Source: Streptomyces xiaopingdaonensis (GTDB lineage: Bacteria > Actinomycetota > Actinomycetes > Streptomycetales > Streptomycetaceae). From it: DNA of 64,000 bases. The notes beneath the pieces were generated by a model. That model did not search any database, was not told where the DNA came from, and was given only the letters and a program-made list of their open reading frames with translations. Positions 23,527-32,727 of this stretch are shown piece by piece (within the stretch, counting starts at the first letter, position 1; each line of letters starts with the position of its first letter). The DNA lies in contig NZ_AJTQ01000139.1 of the NCBI RefSeq assembly GCF_000262345.1, positions 1 to 64,000 of the forward strand, in the 5' to 3' direction. Made by a program: the position numbers and the translations under genes.

Positions 23527-26085
23527 ATGCTCCGAACAGCCCTGCGCAACCTCTTCGCGCACAAAGCCCGACTGATCATGACGGCGCTCGCCGTCATGCT
23601 CGGCGTCGCCTTCGTCTCCGGCACGCTCGTCTTCGGCGACAGCGTGGCCCAGGCGCTCCGCGGCGCCTCCGCCGACAACCTCAAGGACGTCGCCGTCTCC
23701 GTACAGGCCGAGTCCGAGTGGGAGTCGGAGAGCGACGCGGCCGAAGACCGGTCGACGGCGCTCACCGGCGACCTCGCCGAGCAGGTAGCGGACGTGCCGG
23801 GCGTCACCTCGGTGCGTCCCGTCGTCAACGGCACCGCCACCCTCGCCGCCAAGGACGGCCGGCCGCTCAACGTCGACATGAGCTGGCAGAACCTGGCGAC
23901 CAACTACGTGCCGGACGACGGCGGTCGGGACAGCCGCTACCCCCTCGACACCGGACGCGCCCCCACCGGCAGCGACGAGCTTCTCCTGGAGCGTGACACC
24001 GCCGAGAAGGCCGGCTACGAACTCGGCGACACCGTCCGCTTCGCCACCTCCGGACCGGCCCTCTCCGGGCGGTTGGTCGGCACCGTCGAGACCGACGACC
24101 CGCGCGTCACCGCGGGCGGCAGCCTCGTCCTCTTCGACACGGACACGGCGCAGCAGCTCCTGCTCCAGCCCGACCGGTTCGACGAGCTCGCCGTCGGCTC
24201 TGCGCCCGGCACCGACAACCGGCAGCTCGCCAACGACGTCGCCGAGGTCCTGCCCGACGAGAACGTCACGGCCGCGAGCGGGGCGGAACTCGCCAAGGAG
24301 CAGGCCGACGAGATCGTCAGGAGCACGGGGGAGCTCACCAAGGTGCTCATGGCCTTCGCCGGCATCGCGCTCTTCGTCGGCATCTTCCTCATCGCCAACA
24401 CCTTCACGATGCTCGTCGCCCAGCGCAGCCGCGAGACCGCGCTGCTGCGTGCCGTCGGGGCCTCGCGCCGCCAGGTCGTCCGCGCGGTGCTCGTCGAGGC
24501 GGGGCTCCTCGGACTCGTCGCCTCCGCCGCCGGGTTCGCGCTCGGTATCGGTATCGCGACCGCCATGCGGCCGCTGCTCAACATGGCGGGCGCGGGGATG
24601 CCGAACGGGCCGCTGGTGATCTCCGCGGGCACGCTCGTCTGGTCGCTCGTCGTCGGAGTCGGCGTCACCGTGCTCGCCGCGTGGCTGCCGTCCCGCAAGG
24701 CGGCGAAGGTGGCGCCCGTTGAGGCGCTCAGCTCCGTCGACCAGGCGCCGCCGAAGCGGAGCATGGTCCTTCGCAACTGCCTCGGTGGTGCGCTGACCGG
24801 CGTGGGCGTGCTCGTCCTGCTCCTCGTCTCGACGCAGGAGGACGGCGAGGACTCCAACCTCCTCGCCGCCGCATTCGGTTCGGTGCTCACGCTGACGGGC
24901 ATGATCGCGCTCGCCCCGCTGCTCTCCCGGCCCCTGGTACGCCTCGCCGGCGCGCTCACGTCGCGGCTCTTCGGCGTCAGCGGCATGCTCGCGAGGGAGA
25001 ACGCCCTGCGCAACCCCCGCCGCACCGCCGCCACCGCCTCGGCCCTGATGATCGGCCTGACGCTGATCACGGGCATGAGCGTGGCCGGCAAGTCCGCCCA
25101 GGCCGCCCTGGAGGACGAGGCCGTACGCGGCCTGACAGCCGAGTACAAGGTCTCCAACGCCGACTTCAACGGGATCGAACCGGCCCTCGACGCGAAGGTG
25201 GACGACGTCCCCGGCGTCACGGCGACCGCACCCGTCACCTCCTCCACCCTGTTCGCCAAGGACGAGTTCGCCCTCATCACGGGCGCGGACCCGGAGCGCC
25301 TGGAGCGCGTCGCGGACCTGGAGTTCACCAGCGGCTCGCTCGCGGCCGTCGGTCCGGGCAAGGTGGCGCTCTCCGAGGAGTACGCGGAGAAGGCGGGCCT
25401 CTCGCAGGGCGACACCTTCCGGGGCGAGTTCGCCGACGAGGACGAAAAGGAGCTGACGGTCGCCGGCGTCTACGAGTCGACACGGGCGGTCGAGGACGTT
25501 TTGGCCCCTCTCGACGACGTCCTCCCCTACTCCGAGGGCGGCAGGCTCGACAGCCTCCTCGTCGGCACGGCCCCCGGCGCCGACGGCCTCGACCAGGAGA
25601 TCCGCGAGGCCCTCGGCAACAGCCCGCTCCTCCTGGTGCAGGACAAGGAGCAGTTGACCAAGGAGGAGGCCGGCCCGATCGACCTGCTGCTCAACATGAT
25701 GTACGGGCTGCTCGGCATGGCCGTCGTCATCGGCGTCCTCGGCGTCGTCAACACCCTTGCCATGTCGGTCTACGAGCGCACCAGGGAGGTCGGCCTGCTG
25801 CGCGCCATCGGCCTCGACGACCGGGGCGTCAAGCAGATGGTGCGCCTGGAGTCGGTGGTGATCTCGCTCTTCGGCGCGGCCCTCGGCATCGGCACCGGGA
25901 TCTTCCTCGCCTGGTCGGTCGGCAGTCTCACCAGCTCGTCGCTCGCCACGTACGAGACGGTGCTGCCCTGGGCACGCCTCGGCCTGCTCCTCGTGCTCGC
26001 CCTGACCGTCGGGGTCCTCGCGGCGGTCTGGCCGGCGCGCCGGGCCGTCCGCCTCAACATGCTGCGGTCGCTCAACGCGCAGTAG
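23527..26085 (+). CDS. FtsX/MacB-type ABC transporter permease
   Basis: 852 aa. N-terminal membrane helix (residues ~15-40, LIMTALAVMLGVAFVSG), a large outside domain, three helices with FtsX signature around ~275-400 (FIALFVG-like, ETALLRAVGASRRQV), then a second such repeat with helix, outside domain and three C-terminal helices ending near MLRSLNAQ; ten helices in total, as in double-FtsX permeases. Both halves contain the R-E-x-x-L-L-R-A-I/V-G coupling motif (ETALLRAVG and EVGLLRAIG) that docks the ATPase. Substrate unknown. Confidence 0.92.
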   Translation: MLRTALRNLFAHKARLIMTALAVMLGVAFVSGTLVFGDSVAQALRGASADNLKDVAVSVQAESEWESESDAAEDRSTALTGDLAEQVADVPGVTSVRPVVNGTATLAAKDGRPLNVDMSWQNLATNYVPDDGGRDSRYPLDTGRAPTGSDELLLERDTAEKAGYELGDTVRFATSGPALSGRLVGTVETDDPRVTAGGSLVLFDTDTAQQLLLQPDRFDELAVGSAPGTDNRQLANDVAEVLPDENVTAASGAELAKEQADEIVRSTGELTKVLMAFAGIALFVGIFLIANTFTMLVAQRSRETALLRAVGASRRQVVRAVLVEAGLLGLVASAAGFALGIGIATAMRPLLNMAGAGMPNGPLVISAGTLVWSLVVGVGVTVLAAWLPSRKAAKVAPVEALSSVDQAPPKRSMVLRNCLGGALTGVGVLVLLLVSTQEDGEDSNLLAAAFGSVLTLTGMIALAPLLSRPLVRLAGALTSRLFGVSGMLARENALRNPRRTAATASALMIGLTLITGMSVAGKSAQAALEDEAVRGLTAEYKVSNADFNGIEPALDAKVDDVPGVTATAPVTSSTLFAKDEFALITGADPERLERVADLEFTSGSLAAVGPGKVALSEEYAEKAGLSQGDTFRGEFADEDEKELTVAGVYESTRAVEDVLAPLDDVLPYSEGGRLDSLLVGTAPGADGLDQEIREALGNSPLLLVQDKEQLTKEEAGPIDLLLNMMYGLLGMAVVIGVLGVVNTLAMSVYERTREVGLLRAIGLDDRGVKQMVRLESVVISLFGAALGIGTGIFLAWSVGSLTSSSLATYETVLPWARLGLLLVLALTVGVLAAVWPARRAVRLNMLRSLNAQ

Positions 26086-26095
26086 CACGACAGAC

Positions 26096-26135
26096 GGAGG
26101 GGTGCCGCGGCCGGACGCAGCCGCGGCACCCCTCC
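26096..26135. terminator. Bidirectional terminator between permease and catalase
   Basis: Perfect 15-base arms (26096-26110 and 26121-26135) with a ten-base loop, ten bases after the permease stop and 20 bases from the end of the convergent catalase gene. Confidence 0.88.
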
Positions 26136-26154
26136 ATACGTCACCCGGCGTCCG

Positions 26155-28419
26155 TCACACCCCCGCGGGGAACCTCTCCCAGACGCGGTGGCGCTCGAGG
26201 AGGGCCACGATCTCGTCGAGGACGCCGGTGCCGTTGGCCCCGGTGACGACGCCCGGCGCGTCGGCCGGGATGCCGGCCGCCTCCAGGACGGACTCGGCGC
26301 CGCCCCAGAAGCCGATCGGCTTCGCGTGCCGGAACGCCTCGGCGACGAGCTGCGGTACGCGCGCGTCGGTACGCTCGCCGCGGGCCGGCGGGCCGACCTT
26401 CGCGTCGCGGGCCGGGTAGCCGTCGCCCGCCTTCGACGGGGTGCCGGCGAGGAGGATCGCGTCGAACTCGACCGAACGGGCCGTCGTGAACGTGCGCTGC
26501 ACGGTGAGCGAGTCGCCGAGGGTCCCGCCCGTGGGGGCGACGACGAGGGGCACCATGCTGGCCTCGCCGATCCTGCGGATGACGCCGCCGAGTTCGTCCA
26601 GGTCGCTGTGGGAGTCGGCGATGATACCGACGACGCGCCCGTCGACCGGCCAGCTCTCGCCCACCTGTGAGAGGGCCGGGCTCGGCTCGACCGAGGCGGC
26701 CTTGTGCGTGGCGGCGGGCACCGGGAGTCCGAGCCCGTCGGCCACCTGGCGGCACAGCTCCTCGTCGATGTTGGCGAGGACCTTCAGGAGGCGCTCCCTG
26801 ACGGGCTGCTCGTAGCACTTGCCCAACTCGAAGGTGTACGCGGCGATGAGGTGCTCCTTCTCCACGGCCGAGAGGCTGAGCCAGAACCTGCGGGGCTGCG
26901 AGAAGTGGTCGTCGAAGGAGGAGGCGTGCTCGCGCACCTTGCGGCCCTGCGGGATCTCCTTGGGCACCTCGATGTCCGCGCCCTGGCCGGCGCCCGCGAT
27001 GAACGGGCAGCCGCCGTCGAGCGAGTTGGGGCGGTAGGGGGCGACGCCGCGGTGGACGGCCGTCTGGTGCATGCCGTCGCGCAGCATGTCGTTGATCGGC
27101 GCGTGCGGGCGATTGATCGGGAGCTGCGCGAAGTTGGGGCCGCCGAGGCGTGTGATCTGCGTGTCGAGGTACGAGAAGAGCCGTCCCGCGAGGAGCGGAT
27201 CGTCGGTGATGTCGATCCCCGGGACGAGGTGGCCGGCGTGGAAGGCGACCTGCTCCGTCTCGGCGAAGAAGTTCTCCGGGTTCCGGTTGAGGGTGAGCAG
27301 GCCGATCGGCTTCACCGGGGCCAGCTCCTCGGGGACGAGGTTGGTCGGGTCGAGCAGGTCGATCCCCTCGAACATCTGGTCCTCGGTGTCGGGGAAGGTC
27401 TGGATGCCGAACTCCCACTGCGGGTAGGCGCCTGCCTCGATCGCGTCGGCGAGGTCCCGCCTGTGGAAGTCCGGGTCCGCCCCGCCGGTGATCTGGGCCT
27501 CTTCCCAGACCTGGGAGTGGACACCGAGTCGCGGCTTCCAGTGGAACTTGACGAGGGTGGTCTCGTCGGAGTCGTTGACGAGCCGGAAGGTGTGGACACC
27601 GAAGCCCTCCATCATCCGGTAGGAGCGCGGGATGCCGCGGTCGGACATGTTCCACATCGTGTGGTGGGTCGCCTCGGTGTGGAGCGTGACGAAGTCCCAG
27701 AAGGTGTCGTGCGCGCTCTGCGCCTGCGGGATCTCCCTGTCCGGGTGCGGCTTGCCCGCGTGGATGACGTCGGGAAACTTGATGGCGTCCTGGATGAAGA
27801 AGACGGGCATGTTGTTGCCGACGAGGTCGTAGACGCCCTGCTGCGTGTAGAACTTCGTGGCGAAGCCGCGGGTGTCGCGGGCGGTGTCGAGGGAGCCACG
27901 CGAGCCGAGCACCGTGGAGAAGCGGACGAAGACCGGGGTCTGCACGCCCTCGCGGAGGAACGCCGCCTTGGTGACCGAGCTCGCCGTGCCGTACGACTGG
28001 AAGACGCCGTGGGCCGCGGCACCGCGGGCGTGCACGACGCGCTCGGGAATCCGCTCGTGGTCGAAGTGCATGACCTTTTCGCGGAGGTGGTGGTCCTGGA
28101 GGAGGATCGGGCCGCGGGTGCCCGCCCTGAGGGAGTGGTCGGTGTCCGGGACGCGGTCGCCCTGCGCGGTCGTCAAGAACGCGCCGTACTGGTTGCGTTG
28201 GTCCTCGTCGCCGCTCTCCCTGCCCGTCGGGCTGACCGCCTCGGGTGCGCCCTGGTCGGACTTGGCGGGCAGCGGCTCGCGGGGCGTCGTCGGCTCGTCC
28301 ACGGGGGGCGTCTCGGGCCCCGGCTTCCCCGGAACGCCGCCCTCGGGGCCTGAGGCACCGCCTCGCAGCGCCTCGGCGATCTCGCGTGCCTTTTCCTTGA
28401 AGGACTCGGACTTGGCCAT
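26155..28419 (-). CDS. katE: Large-subunit catalase HPII (KatE)
   Basis: 754 aa, ATG with GAGGAG upstream; the frame is open farther upstream but the bias and ribosome site place the start at 28419. It breaks hydrogen peroxide into water and oxygen in the cytosol. The N-terminal ~75 residues are a flexible extension; the catalase core has the active-site His in ERVVHARGAAAHG, Asn in DLVGNNMPVFF, and the haem-ligand Tyr region in RLFSYLDTQ. The last ~150 residues form the class-I amidotransferase-like domain of large clade-II catalases (GRVVGIIADSHSDLDE onwards). Full length for the family. Confidence 0.95.
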   Translation of the reverse strand: MAKSESFKEKAREIAEALRGGASGPEGGVPGKPGPETPPVDEPTTPREPLPAKSDQGAPEAVSPTGRESGDEDQRNQYGAFLTTAQGDRVPDTDHSLRAGTRGPILLQDHHLREKVMHFDHERIPERVVHARGAAAHGVFQSYGTASSVTKAAFLREGVQTPVFVRFSTVLGSRGSLDTARDTRGFATKFYTQQGVYDLVGNNMPVFFIQDAIKFPDVIHAGKPHPDREIPQAQSAHDTFWDFVTLHTEATHHTMWNMSDRGIPRSYRMMEGFGVHTFRLVNDSDETTLVKFHWKPRLGVHSQVWEEAQITGGADPDFHRRDLADAIEAGAYPQWEFGIQTFPDTEDQMFEGIDLLDPTNLVPEELAPVKPIGLLTLNRNPENFFAETEQVAFHAGHLVPGIDITDDPLLAGRLFSYLDTQITRLGGPNFAQLPINRPHAPINDMLRDGMHQTAVHRGVAPYRPNSLDGGCPFIAGAGQGADIEVPKEIPQGRKVREHASSFDDHFSQPRRFWLSLSAVEKEHLIAAYTFELGKCYEQPVRERLLKVLANIDEELCRQVADGLGLPVPAATHKAASVEPSPALSQVGESWPVDGRVVGIIADSHSDLDELGGVIRRIGEASMVPLVVAPTGGTLGDSLTVQRTFTTARSVEFDAILLAGTPSKAGDGYPARDAKVGPPARGERTDARVPQLVAEAFRHAKPIGFWGGAESVLEAAGIPADAPGVVTGANGTGVLDEIVALLERHRVWERFPAGV

Positions 28420-28421
28420 GG

Positions 28422-28670
28422 CTACTCCTCGAAGGTCGGACCTGTACGGCAGACGTCCGGCCCGCACACGCACCCCGCCACGACGCGAACGGCTACCCGG
28501 TACACCGAAGCACCCGCGCCCAGCCGCGGGCCGCCGCAGAGGTCCCGGCGAATCCGCGCCCCCACGAACGGCGGACCCTCCCGGAACCTCGCGGCGGCCC
28601 GCGCTCCGCGGTCGTCCACGGGCGCGGGAACGGGGCTCCTCGGCGAGCGCCCGTCGCGGGGTCGCCACAT
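28422..28670 (-). CDS. Possible 82-aa protein upstream of katE (doubtful)
   Basis: A frame of 83 codons whose ATG sits three bases after AGGAGG, which is the main support. It begins MWRPRDGRSPRSP and is Arg/Pro/Gly rich; third-position bias is only modest for this genome. It ends three bases before the katE start and would overlap the catalase ribosome site. It may be a leader peptide, or the AGGAGG may be chance in GC-rich DNA. Confidence 0.25.
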   Translation of the reverse strand: MWRPRDGRSPRSPVPAPVDDRGARAAARFREGPPFVGARIRRDLCGGPRLGAGASVYRVAVRVVAGCVCGPDVCRTGPTFEE

Positions 28671-29428
28671 GCACCTCCTCCGGGGCGGCTCGGGCGTGTG
28701 CGGACCCTCGGTGTCCCGGCGGAGCACCGAGAGACGGCGTCCGAGTGCCCGGCGGGCGCGGCGGTGAATCCGGCGTCCGGGTGCTGCCGCGGCGGCTCTC
28801 GCCGTGCCGTTGCCCCCGTCCCCGGCCGGTCCGGCGGCACGTCAACTCCCCGGTGACCGCCGGGCGTTCGGTGCCGGCGCCGTCGAGGGCCGACGCGTCG
28901 TGGCCGTCACCGGTGCTCGGCGCCCGGGCCGCCGGGCGTCAACGGGCGGGGTCCGCCGGCACAGGGTGCGGTTCCTGGTCTCCGTGGCTGTGGGCGCTTT
29001 CCGGTCGGCGTGCCTCGCCTTGGACGCGTCGCCTCCGGCTGCGCCGGGACGGACCGGAGCCCGGGTGCGTCGGCACCTCCGCGGTCGGCGGGCGAGTGAC
29101 CGGAGAAGAGCGCCATGCTCGACGGGGCTCCGTGGAAGGGCGGGATCCGGCCCACCGGTTGCCCGTGTCGGGGCCGTCCTGTCCTGCTGGACGGCGGTCG
29201 GACTCGGTCCCCTCGGCGCGGGGCCCGGCGCGGCCGCGAGCGCCGGGAAGGCAGCGCTCGCGGGCATCCGGAGACGGTGCGTTCCGGGCCCGTCGAAGCG
29301 TCGCCCGCGGATTGGCCCTTCCCCGTCCCCCGCACGCCGGCGGTGGGTCGCACCGCTCGGGGACCGGACAAGAACCGAGGAGGGCCGATCCGGCCCGCGG
29401 GAACGGCTCCCGCGGTGGCCGGGCGGTG
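28671..29428. other. 758-bp stretch with no convincing gene
   Basis: Many overlapping frames stay open on both strands because stop codons are rare at this GC content, but none has a ribosome site, steady third-position bias or a recognisable domain. I see no repeat or RNA gene. It should hold the promoters for katE. Confidence 0.45.
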
Positions 29429-29647
29429 TCAGCCCGCGGACTGACGGGCCGTCCAGAACTCGTCGAACGAGAGGAGGCCGTCCCCGTCCGTGTCGCTCGC
29501 GGCGAGGAGGGAGGCCGCGGCCTCCGGCTCGATGCTGCTCCCCGTCGCCTCGCTGAGGACGGTGCCGAGCTCGCCGGCGCTGACGTATCCGTCGCCGTCG
29601 GCGTCGAACGCGTCGAAGACGCGCCGGGCCTCTTCCCTCTCGGACAT
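29429..29647 (-). CDS. EF-hand calcium-binding protein
   Basis: 72 aa, ATG with AAGGGAG upstream. Two canonical EF-hand loops are present, DADGDGYVSAGE (~15-26) and DTDGDGLLSFDE (~53-64), each with acidic residues at positions 1, 3, 5 and 12. Small cytosolic EF-hand proteins of this size are common in Streptomyces and may buffer or sense calcium during aerial growth. It lies 55 bp after the ATPase gene in the same direction. Confidence 0.9.
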   Translation of the reverse strand: MSEREEARRVFDAFDADGDGYVSAGELGTVLSEATGSSIEPEAAASLLAASDTDGDGLLSFDEFWTARQSAG

Positions 29648-29702
29648 GGCAACTCCCTTGCTGTGTACGGCCGTCGGTGGACGGTCGCACCCTAGTGGAA
29701 GC

Positions 29703-30209
29703 TCAGCGGTCCTGGAGGCGGAGCTCGAACCAGGTGGTCTTGCCGTGCGGCTGGAGGTCGACGCCCCAGCGGTCGGCGAGGGTGTCGACGAGGTAGAGGC
29801 CCCAGCCGCTGGTGTCGAGCTCGCGGACGGGGAGGCGGCAGGGCAGGCCGCGCGAGGGGTCCTGCACCTCGACGCGGACGGCGCTCCCCCGCCGCAGCAT
29901 CCGCAGGCCGAAGACGTGCGCACCCGTGTGCCGGACCGCGTTGCCGACGAGTTCGGAGACGAGGAGGACCGTCTGCTCGGTGCGGCCGGGCGGCGCCGCC
30001 CAGCGCAGCCGCATCGCGCTCTGCGCCAACTGGCGGGCGATGGCGGCGGATTCGGGGCGGTTCGGCAGCCGCACCTCGGCCGCTGTGGGATCGCCGACGA
30101 GCTGGAGCAGGTCGCCGGCCGGCTCCTCGATCGCAGCGGCCCCGGCGATCGGCGGTGCACTGCCGGCTGCGCTCGCCACGTCTCCCTGTCCCGCCATGCG
30201 CACCATCAT
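29703..30209 (-). CDS. Anti-sigma-like HATPase domain protein
   Basis: About 168 aa; the start is uncertain because four start codons lie within 30209-30195 and none has a clear ribosome site. The domain is an HATPase_c module: N-box LLVSELVGNAVRHTG and a G-box-like SGWGLYLVDTLADRWG. Such stand-alone kinase-like proteins are numerous in Streptomyces and act as anti-sigma factors or partners of STAS antagonists. No sigma factor or antagonist is adjacent, so the partner is unknown. Confidence 0.85.
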   Translation of the reverse strand: MMVRMAGQGDVASAAGSAPPIAGAAAIEEPAGDLLQLVGDPTAAEVRLPNRPESAAIARQLAQSAMRLRWAAPPGRTEQTVLLVSELVGNAVRHTGAHVFGLRMLRRGSAVRVEVQDPSRGLPCRLPVRELDTSGWGLYLVDTLADRWGVDLQPHGKTTWFELRLQDR

Positions 30210-30403
30210 GGACGCACCCGGAGCCGCCCGGGGTTGGTTCGGCCGATTTGCCGTCTGTAATTGCAGAATGGCCGAACGCGTCACTCTGCGTAGACGCCAT
30301 CCGGCGGCGGAGAAACCGGAGTTGACCTGGACCGACGGCCCCGCGCCCGCACGGGGCGAGGGGCCGCGACGACCACCGACGGCGACGGAGAGCGGCCCCC
30401 GCC

Positions 30404-31180
30404 TCAGGTGAAGTCGGCCTTGCCCGGTCCGTTCTCGACGAAGCTGCGCATGCCGATCGCGCTGTCCTCGGTGGCGAAGAGCCCGGCGAACCAGTTGCGT
30501 TCGAGCGCCAGGCCCGTGTCGAGGTCGGCCTCCAGACCCACGTCGATCGACTCCTTCGCCGCACGCAGCGCGATCGCGGGACCCTGCGCGAGCTTCGCCG
30601 CCCAGGCGTGCGCCTCGGTGTGGACGTCGCCGTCGGGGACGACGCGGTCGGCGAGGCCGAGCGCGAGCGCCTCGTCGGCCTTGACCTGACGCCCCGTGAA
30701 GATGATGTCCTTCGCCCTCGACGGGCCGACGAGCCGCGCAAGGCGCTGCGTGCCGCCGGCGCCGGGGATGAGGCCGAGCTGGATCTCCGGCTGCCCGAAC
30801 TTGGCGCGCTCGCCCGCGATCCGCACGTCGGCGCAGAGTGCGAGTTCGCAGCCGCCTCCGAGCGCGTAGCCGGTGACGGCCGCGACGACGGGCTTGGGGA
30901 TGCGGGCGACGGCGGTGAAGGAGTCCTGGAGCCGGCGCGACCTCGCGACCATGTCGGCGTGGCTCATCGCCTCCATCTCCTTGATGTCGGCACCGGCGGC
31001 GAAGACCTTCTCACCGCCGTAGAGCACGACGGCCCGCACGTCCTCGCGCCGGCCGGCCTCGTCGGCGAGCTCGTGCAGCCGGTCCTGGAGGGCGGTGTCG
31101 AGGGCGTTCATCGGGGGACGGTCGAGGCGGACGGTTCCGACGCCGTCGGCCACTTCGAGGCGCACAGTCTCCACAGTCAT
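30404..31180 (-). CDS. Enoyl-CoA hydratase/isomerase family protein
   Basis: 258 aa, normal crotonase length. The oxyanion-hole segments FAAGADIKEM and GYALGGGCELAL are intact, and the two catalytic glutamates fall in GGGCELALCAD and in FGQPEIQLGLIPGAGGTQRL, as in true hydratases. It would hydrate 2-enoyl-CoA in beta-oxidation. It stands alone; no other beta-oxidation gene is beside it. Confidence 0.9.
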   Translation of the reverse strand: MTVETVRLEVADGVGTVRLDRPPMNALDTALQDRLHELADEAGRREDVRAVVLYGGEKVFAAGADIKEMEAMSHADMVARSRRLQDSFTAVARIPKPVVAAVTGYALGGGCELALCADVRIAGERAKFGQPEIQLGLIPGAGGTQRLARLVGPSRAKDIIFTGRQVKADEALALGLADRVVPDGDVHTEAHAWAAKLAQGPAIALRAAKESIDVGLEADLDTGLALERNWFAGLFATEDSAIGMRSFVENGPGKADFT

Positions 31181-31233
31181 GCGCGCAGGCTACCGGGGCG
31201 CCCCGACCCGTCCCAGGGGAGGCGGGTCCGCGC

Positions 31234-32505
31234 TCAGCCGTCGGCCTTCCAGCTCTTCCAGTCCATGTTCCAGGCGTTGAGACCGTTGTCCGGCTTGATC
31301 GTCTCGTCGTCGGAGTTCTTCACCTCGACGACATCGCCGACGAGCGAGTTCTCGTAGAACCAGGCGCCCGGGGTCGAGGAGCTGTTGCCGCCGCGCTTGT
31401 CGAAGAGGCCGACGCAGCCGTGGCTGGCGTTGACCTGGCCGAACTGGCCCTGCGGCGTCCAGTAGTTGCCGTGGATGAAGGTGCCCGAGGTGCTCAGCCG
31501 CATCGCGTGCGGCACGTCCTTGATGTCGTACTCGCCGCCGAAGCCGACCGTGTCGCCGTTCATACGGGTGACCTTGTGCTTCTCCGAGATCACCATCTTG
31601 CCGTTGTACGTGGGGTTCTCGTCGGTCCCCGAGGTGATCGGGATGGTCTTGATCTTCTTGCCGTCGCGCTTGACGACCATCGTCTTCTTCTTCGCGTCGA
31701 CGACGCTCACCTGCTGCCGGCCGACCGAGAACTCCACCGTCTTCCGCTGCGTGCCGTAGACGCCGTTGGCGCCCTCGACCCCGTTGAGGTCGAGCTCGAG
31801 CGTCACGTCGGTGCCGGACGCCCAGTACTCCTCGGGGCGGAAGTCGAGGCGGCGGTCGCCGAACCAGTGCCCCTCGATCTCGACCTTCGGGTCCGCGGTG
31901 ACCGAGATGGCGCGCTCCACCGCCTCGCGGTCGGCGATCGAGCGGTTGAAGTTGAGGGAGACCGGCATCCCCGCGCCGACCTTGGAGCCGTCCTCGGGCG
32001 TGAAGTAGCCGACGAAGGTGTCCTTGGGGACGACCGTGCTGAACGTCGCGTGCTTCGCGGACTCGCGGCCCTCCGCGTCCTCGGCGAGCACGTCGACCGT
32101 GTACTTGGTGCCGGTCGCCAGATGCCGGTCGGGCTTCCACAGCGAAGCGCCCTTGAGCAGGGTGCCCTTGACGGCCTTGTCCTTGTCGTCCTTGACGGCG
32201 ACCCGGGTGAGCTTCCCTTCGGTCACACCGACCTCGAGCGCGCCCGACGTGGCGACGTCGTCGCTGCCGTCCTTCGGCGCGATCTCCACCACCGCGTCCG
32301 ACGTGCCCTCGTCCTTCCCCGCGGCGCCGGCCGGTGCCTTGTCGTCGGCCGAACTGCCGCCGCTGCCGCACATGGTGAGCGTGAGCACCAGTACCAGCAG
32401 GAGGACGAGGAGACCGACGGCCGAGCCGCCTATCCACTGGAGCCGACTGTCCTCGCGTATCGCCGACGGGTTCAACTTCTCCTTCGCCAACGTCTTCAGG
32501 TCCAA
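31234..32505 (-). CDS. L,D-transpeptidase with Ig-like domains (copy 1)
   Basis: 423 aa. A short inside segment is followed by a hydrophobic helix (~25-45) ending in TMCGSGG, which may be a lipobox-like anchor. Two Ig-like/BIG domains (~60-270) precede a YkuD catalytic domain with HGNYW and the SHGCVGL motif (catalytic Cys near residue 364). These enzymes make 3-3 crosslinks in peptidoglycan outside the membrane. The neighbour at 32728-34083 has the same layout, a tandem pair. Confidence 0.92.
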   Translation of the reverse strand: MDLKTLAKEKLNPSAIREDSRLQWIGGSAVGLLVLLLVLVLTLTMCGSGGSSADDKAPAGAAGKDEGTSDAVVEIAPKDGSDDVATSGALEVGVTEGKLTRVAVKDDKDKAVKGTLLKGASLWKPDRHLATGTKYTVDVLAEDAEGRESAKHATFSTVVPKDTFVGYFTPEDGSKVGAGMPVSLNFNRSIADREAVERAISVTADPKVEIEGHWFGDRRLDFRPEEYWASGTDVTLELDLNGVEGANGVYGTQRKTVEFSVGRQQVSVVDAKKKTMVVKRDGKKIKTIPITSGTDENPTYNGKMVISEKHKVTRMNGDTVGFGGEYDIKDVPHAMRLSTSGTFIHGNYWTPQGQFGQVNASHGCVGLFDKRGGNSSSTPGAWFYENSLVGDVVEVKNSDDETIKPDNGLNAWNMDWKSWKADG

Positions 32506-32727
32506 GACGGCGCCACCCCTTATTTCCCGTCACGCTGCTGCGCACCCCGCGTGCGCCCCCGACCGCGTCGGGCCGACAGGTAACCACACCGCTGCGCGGG
32601 GCCGCTGCCCGGACGGTGTCACCGTTCGGTCGCAGTTTCCCGGGAGGGGCCTCACCCTCGCGGTACCGCCCTCGACGGGCCTTTTGTCGCCGCGAGGCGG
32701 TGCGGCGCCCCGTCCTCGGCCGAGTCC

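Noticed and set aside
23356..26088. 910-residue open frame on the minus strand
   Set aside because: Antisense to the FtsX-type permease, whose two coupling motifs and membrane helices are clear.
28420..28845. Longer 5' end for the catalase gene
   Set aside because: The added residues are Arg/Pro-rich, and the ATG at 28419 has its own GAGGAG and begins a typical catalase extension.
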